Assembly (NCBI RefSeq): GCF_047495875.1
Contig: NC_092485.1
Coordinates: 4,350,890-4,414,889, forward strand
DNA: 64,000 bases
Direction: 5' to 3'
DNA from: Pithys albifrons albifrons
Lineage: Eukaryota > Chordata > Aves > Passeriformes > Thamnophilidae
Below are positions 1 through 9,800 of this stretch, piece after piece; the first letter of the stretch is position 1; every line of letters begins with the position of its first letter. Made by a program: the position numbers and the translations under genes. The notes beneath the pieces are model-generated. The model saw only the letters and a program-made list of their open reading frames with translations, was not told the DNA's origin and made no database searches.

Positions 1-1200
1 GGAAAGCCAAGGCAGGGCCATGAAGTGCCAGACACCCAGAACCCCTCGTTGCCCCCTGCCCTGCTCAGAACCCAAACAGCCTTTCTTGGGAGCTGAATCC
101 CAGATGGCACCTGCTGTGTGTTTGGCAGAACACAGAATAAAATAATGCACCTGGAATCTGGCTCTTTGTGTGCAGCTCTGACTTGCAGAGCAAAGAACCC
201 CGAGGGAAAGGAATGGGAGAGAAGGACCCTCATGGCTTGAGGCAAGAAATCAGAGAATCCCAGGCTGGTTTGGGTTGGAAGGGACCTTAAAGCTCATCTC
301 ATTCCACCTTCTGCCATGGGCAGGGACACCTCCCACTAGACCAGTAAAACTGAGACTTTGCTCAGAAAAATAAGGATTTTCTGATCTTTTTTAAAAAATC
401 CTGATTCATTAAGTCATTTTGCTACACAACCCACATCTGATTTCAGCTTGTCAGACACTCCCACTCCCAAGTGTTGGTTTCCCTTCACCCCCTCTGCAGA
501 ACCATCCCCAGCCTCAAAGCCAGATCAGCTCAGCCCAAACACAAAGAGCAGCTCTGGTTTGTACTCTCAGGCTTCATGCCATGTTCCAGCTGGGCTTTGG
601 CCCTCCCCAGTGAAAGCAATCCGAAGGTTGTTTGTTTTCTGGAGATGCCAAAACGCTTTGGAACCTGTGACTTGGCAGGAGAATGTTTCCTCCTGTGTTA
701 AAGCAAGGAAATACATTTGCATGGGGCAAGGGATCTGTTTTACTGGAAATCATAAGGGTGAAGGTGGTGGTTTGGTTAAAGAAACACTTCATTCACCTTG
801 GACTGACTTTGCCTCCCTCAGATGCACCACCACAGCTGCCCATGGCTGGTTTCTACCAGAATTTCCTCTGTCCATGGCCATTCCACCTTCTCCTGCAAGC
901 CCAAGATCTTTAAACACATTTAAAACTGCAGGATGGGGATGGGGTGGGTGGAGAAGCTGCTATGGTGGCTCCCAAGGGAGAGTGGGACATCAGGAAAGCA
1001 AACACACCTGTGCCCACTGTGGGCACAAACACAACTCCATGGACAAAAAGCAACAGGAATGCCAATATTATCTGGGGAATGTTTGGAATGCCAGGGAAGC
1101 AGTGCTGGTGGGAAGGACACAGCATGCAAGGGATCTGTGTTTGTTCCCATCTAGGACAGATGGTGGCTGTGGTCTTAATTCAAGATCCCCACCAGCAACA
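1..1200. other. Upstream flank, no gene recognised
   Basis: Apart from one CR1 fragment near 250-345, I see no exon, RNA gene or conserved coding signature. The reading frames open here are low-complexity and resemble no protein I know. Confidence 0.5.
247..347 (-). mobile_element. CR1 LINE 3'-end fragment
   Basis: The + strand reads as the reverse complement of a CR1 3' end: ggtttgggttggaagggacc, then a 'ctgccatgggcagggacacctcc'-type block, ending at 'actagaccag'. CR1 elements end in short ATTCTATG-like repeats. Finding the reversed form on + puts the element on the minus strand. It is a short, 5'-truncated, diverged copy. Confidence 0.75.
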
Positions 1201-1520
1201 GCCTTGCTCACCTCAGAAGCTCCTTCCTCACCTCAGGAACTCCTTCCTCACCTCAAGAGCTCCTTCCTCACCTCAGGAGCTCCTTCCTCACCTCAGGAGC
1301 ATCTTCCTCACCTCAGGAGCATCTTCCTCACCTCAGGAGCTCCTTCCTCACCTCAGGAGCATCTTCCTCACCTCAGGAGCTCCTTCCTCACCTCAGGAGC
1401 ATCTTCCTCACCTCAGGAGCATCTTCCTCACCTCAGGAGCTCCTTCCTCACCTCAGGAGCATCTTCCTCACCTCAGGAGCTCCTTCCTCACCTCAGGAGC
1501 TCCTTCCTCACCTCAGGAGC
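1201..1520. repeat. 20-bp minisatellite, 16 tandem copies
   Basis: Sixteen uninterrupted head-to-tail copies of a 20-bp unit, TCCTTCCTCACCTCAGGAGC. The first copy is the most diverged (gccttgctcacctcagaagc). The others differ mainly at the first two bases (tcc or atc), giving two unit types in an irregular order. The 20-bp period is not a multiple of three, so the array cycles through all frames and stays open. This explains the long reading frames that cross it. Confidence 0.97.
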
Positions 1521-4430
1521 TGCACATTCATGGAAAGAAAGGAGCTCAACACCCTTAGCTACACCAAAGGTGCTTCCAGGGCTGGCTTTGAGATCTGACA
1601 AATTTCTTAAATATCCCAATCCCAGGTCAGGATCTTGCTGCTCCCAGGCATGGCAGGAACACCTGGAGCTGCCATCCTGTTCAAACTCATCAGCTTTCAC
1701 TGAGAGCAGATGAGAAAAGCTCCATGTGATCCCCTTGTTAGAAGGAACTACTACTCTTGCATTGTTAGTACAAGGTAAAGCAAGTTAATGATTCATCCCA
1801 CATAATACAAATACTTTAATCTTCATTAATTTTACCTTTTTTTCCCATTTCTGACAACCCCACACCTCACAGGGAATTTGTATTTGTGCCCTTGACATGC
1901 CTACAGGAGGAGAAAAAAGAAATGAGGTGGGAGATGGCAGCGAAGCTCCTGTTAATTATTTTTTATTTTAAAGAGCATGAAATGTTCTTGGTCTGCACAG
2001 ACAAGACCAACCTTTGCCCACCCAGGCTCCCACCAGGCTGAGGGGAGGCAGAGGGGCTCAAGAGCAGGGAAGTTGGACAGACTGCTCTACTCAGATGGCC
2101 AATCAAGGTCTTCTTAGGGACACTGGTTTCCAAAAAAGGTGCAGTACCTTAGACAAAACCTCCTGGGTGTGCCCAGTCCTTGCAGCACCTGCCCAGCACA
2201 ACTGGAAACACAGTCACGACTCAAGGGTGATCTTGCAATGCCAGCAAAGAGGAAGGGGCTCAAAATTAGACACAGACCCCCTAAGGCTCCCCAGTGTCTT
2301 TGTGCCAGGCACAGGCACCACCTTCAAAGCAAGGAATCAGCTCCCCTGGCTCCTGCCCAAGCAAGAGCCTGGTTGAAGGGTACTCAAAGAACCCTCCATG
2401 GACTTAACCCCATGGAGGCTCCTTCCTAAGGGAGGCAGAGGTGCCCTGGACCATTCCTTGGAGCCCACCCACCCTTGGGGTGGCTGTTGTGCAATGGGGG
2501 GTGTAATCAGGGGGTAAAGAAGAGCCTCCACCCTCGGAGTGACAGCAGAGTGGGACAGGCATTGCCTTCCTGCCCTCACGTGGGGTGGTGCTCACCTGGC
2601 AGGGCTTTGGATGCTATTCCTTTAAGGCACAACAGGTGGAAACACAGGGCTAAAGGTACAGGAGTATTTAAACCAGCCTGGCACTGCCAGAGCCCTTGTC
2701 CTGCTGGGACAGGGAGGCAGGACACAGCCAGAACGCCCAGTGTTGGTCACCAGCAAACTCAGAGGGGTCAGCCCAAAAGAAGAAGCAAGAAGCACAAAAT
2801 ACTGCAGGAGGAACTTCAGGTGTAAGTAGCGCTGCTTCATTGTCTTTTGGAAATGTAAAGTCTCTCTTAGTACCTCTTTGAGATGGGGAAGGAGAAGAGG
2901 AACAGTCTTGAGCCACTTCTGAGGGCTCTTCCTCACACGTGTGAAGGGAAGCAGCAGCTCTGAACCAGCAGGTCTCACTGGGGGGAGGCTGATTTCTTGT
3001 GGAAGAAGCTCAGAAGCAGAGGAACAGTCCTATGACAGTTGTTTTCCTCTCTGCAGTAGATTTTTAATATTGTGTTTCTGGAAAAAAAAGTAAAATTAAT
3101 TATAATTCCAATATTTGCATTCAGTTCTAATGTATAAAATAACAAATCATATTAAATATTACTGTGGTAACCTGAACCTTTGCAACTCAGCTTAAGGTCA
3201 TTACAGTCTTTTGGTCAGTACAGTCTTTTAAATTACAACAGGCAAATTTTGAAATTTGGAAGGAGAATTATTGTGTCCTACAGGAGCTCTCAAACTTGTA
3301 CAGTTACCAGGAAGATAAATAGATACTGAAGTGAGTGGGCTGGGCAGAGTGTCCCAAAACTGAACTCAAGAAAGCCTGAGAGCCCTTTCCCACTCAGGCC
3401 AACAGTGAAGGAGGGAGTTGCTGCACACCTGAGTTCTTATTCTGCAAAGAAAACATTCCTGTAGGATTTAATAATTCCATCTGAAGTACAGAGAAATATC
3501 ACCTTCTAATTGCAATTGTTAATGAATCCTGCACTGGCATGTCCAGCCATCCAGGGATGCACAGGGAGCTGGGCCATGGGATGTTCCTGCTCTTTGCAGG
3601 GGGAGTAGAACTAAAGTAGGGATAGTTTGGGAGTGTTGGTTTCACTTTCCAGCCCAAGAAACAAATGAACCATGACAGTTGCCTGGAAAGCAACAAGTTG
3701 GTGAATGGGGTGTCTGACACCTTAAAGGGATATAAAATTAGGTCACATGTTAATGGTCTAACAGCTTAAGGGAACATAAAATGAGGCCAGGAGCACAATC
3801 TCCACTGGGATTTCAGCCACTGCCATCAGGCTGTCTGATTATTCTGTTTCATTTCTTTTCTGGAATACATTGCTCACACAGGACAGTGTTTACTGACAGA
3901 CATTCTTAGCTTTGAGGGCCACAAACACTGCAGAAATTCCTAAAAGCTTCTGATTTCTTACTATATCTTGATAACCTGCAGTAAGTTCTGCCGAGGTGTT
4001 CCTGCTCACTGTATCACAAAACGAGCACCTCTTGTTTATTTGTATTTTTTCCATCTGTTTGCAACTTGAAATGTTTATTTTCTGCATGTGTTTAGGTCAG
4101 CTTGGTCTTTTATCTGCAAGTTGATTGCTCATGCTTGACTCCATGAAAATGGGGTGGATTGGTGGCTTTTCCCATCCCACTACAGCCAATAAAACTCATG
4201 GTCAGGTAATATATGCAGTGACCTTGATGAGAAAGGTAAAGATGGAGATAACCCGGCCCTGTGCAGGAAGAAATCTGTTGCTGTGCCCCTTTTTGGGGCA
4301 CAGAGGTCTTCAGCACCTCCATAAATCACTCCCAGCCAGTGCTTCTCCTCAAGATACACCTGGTGCTGCCTCTACAACAGTTTGTATCTCTCCAGCTTCC
4401 TCCTGGGTCTTGCTTTAGAAGGATTCAAGA
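1521..4430. other. Noncoding stretch upstream of PIGR
   Basis: I see no recognisable exon, RNA gene or mobile element. There is an AT-rich patch around 3060-3180. Near 2393-2420 a short inverted repeat, cctccatgg...ccatggagg, sits in otherwise ordinary sequence. Confidence 0.4.
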
Positions 4431-4487
4431 GATATATACCTATATATAAAATATATACCTATATATAAAATATATCTACTATATTAC
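4429..4487. repeat. AT-rich simple repeat (tatatacc/tatataaaa)
   Basis: Two copies of a 'tatatacctatatataaaa'-like unit followed by degenerate TA-rich sequence. It is a simple low-complexity repeat with no sign of a gene. Confidence 0.8.
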
Positions 4488-4661
4488 CCTTATGTTATTA
4501 TTTCTCAACTATTTGGATAACAGTAACCACTCCACAGACCAGAAGGGTTCCCAGGCTGGAATGACAAATGTCACAATTAAATTTGTGTTTTGTTGATCCC
4601 ACAGCACGGCCTTGACACTGCTCATTGTTAAGGGCAGTAGTTAATATCTAATGGGCTGGAC

Positions 4662-4735
4662 TGTGCTGATCCCTGGCAAGCTGCATGAGGAGCTCTGACA
4701 AGCTGCTGTGCTCCTCATGCAGCTGAGTCAGCACA
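4662..4735. repeat. Long imperfect hairpin (inverted repeat)
   Basis: A perfect 15-bp inverted repeat, AGCTGCATGAGGAGC (4679-4693) against GCTCCTCATGCAGCT (4710-4724), encloses a 16-nt loop. An outer 8-bp pair, tgtgctga (4662-4669) with tcagcaca (4728-4735), continues the stem across an asymmetric bulge of 9 against 3 nt. The 74-nt fold has the size of a miRNA precursor, but I do not recognise the sequence as a known miRNA. It could equally be a chance or element-derived palindrome. Confidence 0.6.
4721..4733. promoter_or_regulatory. Candidate MAF recognition element (MARE)
   Basis: AGCTGAGTCAGCA matches the palindromic T-MARE consensus TGCTGAGTCAGCA at 12 of 13 positions and contains the AP-1 core TGAGTCA. 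It overlaps the right arm of the hairpin and lies about 1.1 kb upstream of the candidate PIGR TATA box. Large/small MAF, NRF2 or AP-1 dimers bind such sites. Occupancy and target gene are inferred. Confidence 0.4.
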
Positions 4736-5728
4736 ATTTGGGACCTGGACTCTGTTATGTCATACCCTGCTTGCCCAGGGTTGCATAACTCAGGGAGCAG
4801 GTCCTGAGCTCTTCTTCATCATCATAAATCTGAAGATTTTTCTCCTTAGGACTGACAGAGTCCCAAAAGCACAACAGAAACTCAGGGAAGGTCTAACAGT
4901 GGATGAGATTTGCAAGAGCCAACCTGGTCAGAGAGCACTTGCTGCTGGAACCCTGGAAAACACCAAAATGCAGGCACAGAGCAGTGCTGGAATGGAAGGT
5001 GGTGGTCCCAGCCCAGGTCAATCCCACAGAGCTGAAGAGGAAACAGTAGATAAGGAAACTCAGCTGGGAGGTCTCACCCCACAGCTACTGCTGCCCACAA
5101 AAGAACCATCAGCCACTTTCTGTGGACAGGCACACTAAAAACGTGTCTGTCTAAGAAAGAGGGACTGACCAGGAGGTTTGAGGGGGATTCTGAGCTCCCC
5201 AGGGCTTTACACACAGCATTAAAATGTCTTTATCACTCGGGGGACGTGCGGTGATGTTTATAGACAGAAACATACCAAACGAAAACAAAGTGCTGGTCAT
5301 CCTCAAGACAACTTTAAGACAACAAAAATAATTACCTGTCCTGAGTTGGAAAGGAAGAAAAAAATGTCATGATGTTGTGATTTTTCCATTTATATCTCTT
5401 TTGACACCAAAGCCACACTGAGATAGGTCTGTGTCTCTTTTGGCACCAATCAGGGCAGTGAGGTGACCACCAGCCAGAGGGATTGTTAGCTGGGGGCAAA
5501 CATCAAGGCCCTCTTTGTGCCATAGTATTTGCTTTCTGCAGAATATGTTGTGTTTATCTTGCTGGCTACTGTTGGGAGATGTATGAAAGAGCATTTTTCA
5601 TGCTCAGTGAGTTAATTATTAGCCATGGACAAGTAGCCATTGAGCAAGTAGGAATCACAATACAAGGAAGAAGGCACAACAGAACACCTTTCATCTTAAC
5701 AGGAAAATAAACCCCTTTTTCTTCTGCC

Positions 5729-5797
5729 GGGAATTACCCTTAATAAAATTGTGTCACTTGATGCCTTGAAATCAAATTCCTCTGGTTGTTTATAAAG
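5729..5797 (+). promoter_or_regulatory. Candidate PIGR promoter
   Basis: TATAAAG at 5791-5797 could place transcription start near 5820. About 60 bp upstream, GGGAATTACC (5729-5738) matches the NF-kB consensus at 9 of 10 positions. NF-kB control of PIGR is known in mammals. The assignment is a guess based on position: the first PIGR coding exon begins with a splice acceptor at 6731, so a promoter must lie further upstream. Confidence 0.3.
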
Positions 5798-5810
5798 GCT
5801 TTCCTTGGCA

Positions 5811-5866
5811 CCCATCATCATCTTTTATGGGTCACTTCCAACTCAGGGTATTCTATGAACTTGGAC
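5811..5866 (+). mobile_element. CR1 3' tail fragment
   Basis: The segment 'gggtcacttccaactcaggg' followed by tattctatgaact matches the last bases of a CR1 element in sense orientation. Only about 50 bp are recognisable. It lies within the candidate first exon of PIGR. Confidence 0.5.
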
Positions 5867-5965
5867 TAGGCAGGGAGATCAAGAGCCGTGCTCGGGAAAT
5901 GCACATTCCCACCACTGCACTGGGCAGAGTCCAAGAGCACACCCAGCTCAGACCAAAGAAAACAG
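5820..5965 (+). other. PIGR: Candidate noncoding first exon of PIGR
   Basis: The coding exon at 6732 is preceded by a clear acceptor, so at least one 5' UTR exon must exist upstream. A possible one runs from just after the TATA box at 5791 to a strong donor, aacag|gtgagg, at 5965/5966. Its first 45 bases resemble a CR1 tail. A different upstream exon is quite possible. Confidence 0.25.
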
Positions 5966-6377
5966 GTGAGGGAATTAAGAGCCTTGATTTCCTCTGGACC
6001 ATCACTCAGTCTGAAACAAAGGGGAGGTCAGAAATATTCATCCTGAAGATTGTGGACATCCTTCAAGAGAGACACAGCCTGGTTTGCTGTTCCCCAGTAG
6101 TGCTCACGGGGTCCTGGCTGAGGGTTAAGTTGAGGGCAGTAGGTTGGACAGGGCTTTGCTTGGTCAAAGTCTGAGTCTTGCAGGAGCAGGGCTGAGGTAA
6201 ATCCCTGCAGCTCAGTAAGTTCCTCAGCAGCTCAGGAAAGAAAAGAAAAAGTAGAGGTGAAAATATTTCCCTTTTTCTCTTCCAAATGTACTTGAAGAGA
6301 TGAGGGAAACAAAGAGTAAGAACTAAAAACAGGCTCCAGTCAGGAATTCTGCTCTATGACAGAAGGAGGACGTTTTT

Positions 6378-6541
6378 ACAATGAGGGTGGTGAGACTGGC
6401 ACAGGGTGCTCAGAGAAGCTGTGGCTGCCCCATCCCTGGATGTGTCCAAGGCCAGGTTGGACAGAGCTTGGAGAAATCTGGGATAGTGGAAGGAGTCCCT
6501 GCCCCTGGTTAAGGTCCTTTCTGACCCAAAACATTCAGTGA
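6378..6541 (+). mobile_element. CR1 LINE 3'-end fragment
   Basis: Sense-strand CR1 3' sequence: the 'cagagaagctgtggctgccc' block, then catccctggatgtgtccaag, then gccaggttggacagagcttg, ending in the 'ggtcctttctgacccaaaac attc' tail. It lies about 190 bp upstream of the first PIGR coding exon, within the 5' intron. Confidence 0.8.
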
Positions 6542-6731
6542 GAACACAGGCAAGAACAGAGTCATCAGCTCCCTCTTTCCCATTCAATTCCTTGACAGAA
6601 GCACTTAAAAACTATATTTCTCTCTGCTTCAAGTAGCCACAACCCTCATGCTCTCCAAGCAAGAAGATTTGAATTATTAATTTAATCATTTTCCCAGTGT
6701 GGTTATTCACCAACTTCCTTGTCTTTTGCAG

Positions 6732-6827
6732 GGAATGCAATAAAAATGGCTTTACTGGCATTTATCTTCCTCCTCGCCTTCCTCCCAGCTGAATCTGCAA
6801 ATAGCAGACACCCCCCCAAGTCAACAA
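6732..6827 (+). CDS. PIGR: PIGR first coding exon: signal peptide
   Basis: The acceptor tcttttgcag|g ends at 6731 and the donor aacaa|gtaagt follows 6827. Coding starts at ATG 6746 and ends in phase 1. It encodes a hydrophobic leader (MALLAFIFLLAFLPAES) and about nine further residues, SRHPPKST at the end, before the first Ig domain. The first 14 bases are 5' UTR. Confidence 0.9.
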
Positions 6828-9800
6828 GTAAGTGCAACTTGCCCTGGCACAGGTCCTGTGGTGGTCTAAGACCAGAGGTGGCACATTCAGGGAGCAGCTT
6901 CACCCCACCAGTGCCCACCCCTGCCATGGGACCTTTTCGGGGCACCTGATGCTACACAGCCCTGGGTCCATTCTCACCCTGGGACACCGGTGTGGCAGAG
7001 GTGACCTTTACAGCCAGCCCCTTTTCCTCCTGCAGTCTCCAGCCCCGTGTTTGGCCCACGGCAGGTGTATGGGCTGGTTGGTGGGTCGACGATCGTGAAG
7101 TGCTTCTACCCTCCCACTGGCGTGAACAAGCACGACAGGAAATATTGGTGCAGGCAGTCAGGAGGGAGCTGCATGACTGTGGTCTCCAGTAATGGATATG
7201 TTGCCCCAGGCTTCAAAGGCAGAATCTCCCTCACTGACCACCCAGAGGAAGAAAACTTCCAGATCAACATCTCTTCGCTCGCACTGGCAGACACCGGCAC
7301 TTACCAGTGTGGTGTTGGTGTCAACGGCAGAGGCCTCTCCCACAAAGTCACTCTGAATGTTTCTCAAGGTAATCACAGCTTTGGGGCTTCTGAAAGTATT
7401 GTTCTCTTTCACATTTTCCCCTTCTTCCCCTTTTAAGTTAGGCCCCACAGGGTGCCTGCCCAGTGTCTCAGAGCTGACGGTGCTCTCCACTTTCAGAGAG
7501 CAGTTTCCATTTTCACGGGCAGCAGAACTTCATTGTGTCTCTGTGTGCACAGGCCCACCTATACCTGAGGCAGCTGAGCTCTTCTATGTGAAGCTGCACA
7601 GCACCTGGACCGTGACCTGTGGCTTTGGGAAGGACTCTATCTACCTGAGGAAATACCTGTGCAAGGTGGAGGAGGGAGGTTGCCGGAGCATCATTGATAA
7701 CTACGAGCAAGTCAATAACAGTTACACAGGGCGAGTTCTGCTGAGCCTTGTGGGGTATGAAGGCTCATTCAGCATCATGATGACTCAGATGGACTGGGAA
7801 GACACAGGCTTGTACCGCTGTGGTGCTGGTGAAGAGGGGGAGAAAGGTGCAAGCTCAAGGGAACTGGATGTGTTTGTCTATGAGGGTAAGCTGTCGCCAG
7901 GGTGTTTTCTCCTTCATCTCTGCTCCTCTTTAGAAGCATCACTTGGAGTCTCATATTTTTTAGCAAGAGCTTTAATTCCCCTTTGCAGAGTGCCATTATC
8001 CTATTCTCTCATGTAGATACTTCTTTCTATTCATTTAACTACCTGCAACACACTAAACCATCACTAATAAATCTTGTATCAAGACTTAACTTTCCCAGTT
8101 ATCTTCCCCAGCCCAAAACTCCAGGAGAAAAATTCTACCTCCAAGTTTGAGACAAACAAATTGTGTCTTCAAGGCTTAATTCCTTGAATCTCAATATGAC
8201 AGATGTAGAAAGGATGCCCTTCTTCTAGCAAAGAGAACAAAGTGTTGAATTGTCTGTACACAAAGCCAATAATCACCCAGTGAATTTGGGGGAAAAGAAA
8301 GGCCTGACAGACTCTTTAGGATCAATTCCCAGCAGTGCCAGGACAGTCTCCTATTGGCTGCACCCTTGAGCTTTACCTAACCTTGCTTTAGCCATAAGGA
8401 CTTTGCTTGATCTGATAATACTGATCTTTTGGGAAGAGTGCCACATGGACACAAGTGAGATGTTTATAACTGCTCATTTCATTTTTATCAACAGACAAAA
8501 AATTCCCTCAATTAAAGTCCACGGTAGTTGGAAAAACTGGAAGTTCAGCAACTTTTGAATGCCTCTATGAGCCCCTGAGGCAGAGCTCAACAAGGACATG
8601 GGCCAAGTGGAAACCTAATGGATATACCAGGATCATAGCCAACGATGGCTTTGTGAGCCTGCCATATGAGGGAAGAGTGGCCATGTTTGAGAACCCAAAT
8701 AACAGGACAGTCACCGTCATCCTGAACCAGCTGACACTCAAAGACACAGCCTATTACTGGTGCATAAGCAGTGAGCTGAAGGAGCAGCAATCCTCAGCTG
8801 AGCTGACGGTTGTAAAAGGTACGAGCTCATGATGGGCAGTTCTCTGCCTGCTCAGTGGCTACAAAACAACCTCCTGAGCACCACAAATGAGCAGTCTGGC
8901 TTTGTGAGAAGAGACTCAGCATCCAAGCCTGAACTCGCTCCAGTAGCTCTAAAATTGAAACACAAAGTTTTGGTTTTATTGGAATGTGCTCACAAAAGTT
9001 TGTCATGCAGATATTTCTTAAGCCTTGCCAAAAAAACTCCCCCAGCTTTCACCCAGAGATGAATAAACTGAATCCTTACCATTAATTTAGCAACATAAGG
9101 AGCACTTTCCCTCCAAGATCCATCTGTGGCAACACCCCTACCTACTGACTGCCATTCCCACCACTGAAACCACTAACCCCAGCCCTGATGTTCCCTTTGC
9201 CCTTGCAGGAGAACCTCTACTGACAGGACCGAAGGAAGTGGTGGCACAACTGGGCTCCCAGGTCGACTTAACTTGCTCCTACCCCTGCAGCTACAACTCC
9301 TACGAGAAGTACTGGTGCAAGTGGAACATGAGTGGCTGCTCCATGGTGCCAGCTGCTGCCCAGAGGCCGCTGGGGCCCGAGGCCACCTGCAGCAGTGCCA
9401 ACAGGACGGTTGTCCTGAGCTTTGCCGCGGTGACGGAGGCGGACGACGGGTGGTACTGGTGTGGGGTGAAGCGCAACGGCGTCTTCGGGGAGGTGATGGC
9501 AGTGAAACTGTCTGTGACTGCAGGTGAGCTCCAAGGCCAAGGCAGGCAGAGGTTTTCCTGCTTGCCCAGGGCTGTGGGTCGTGCTTTCTGCCCAGGGAAG
9601 TCCTCTCCGTAGCCACTAGGCTGCAGCACCTCAAAACACAAGTGCAGCCTCTGGACTTGCACAACTTGCAGTTATTGTTTTCATCCACTCACTGGTTTGG
9701 CTCCCTGGTCATAAAAAACCCTCCAGTCTGTATCTCACTTCCTTCCACACAATTTTACTTGTTCTTATGAATTATTGCTATTACAATCTGTAGCATCATT

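Noticed and set aside
1201..1520. CRISPR-like array
   Set aside because: Direct 20-bp units with no spacers in a vertebrate genome: a minisatellite.
448..1713. 421-codon open frame on +
   Set aside because: Much of it is the 20-bp minisatellite, which stays open in every frame; the rest has no recognisable domain, conserved start or splice context.
2393..2420. cctccatgg...ccatggagg inverted repeat as a regulatory or miRNA site
   Set aside because: Only 9 bp per arm and built around the common CCATGG; not distinguishable from chance.
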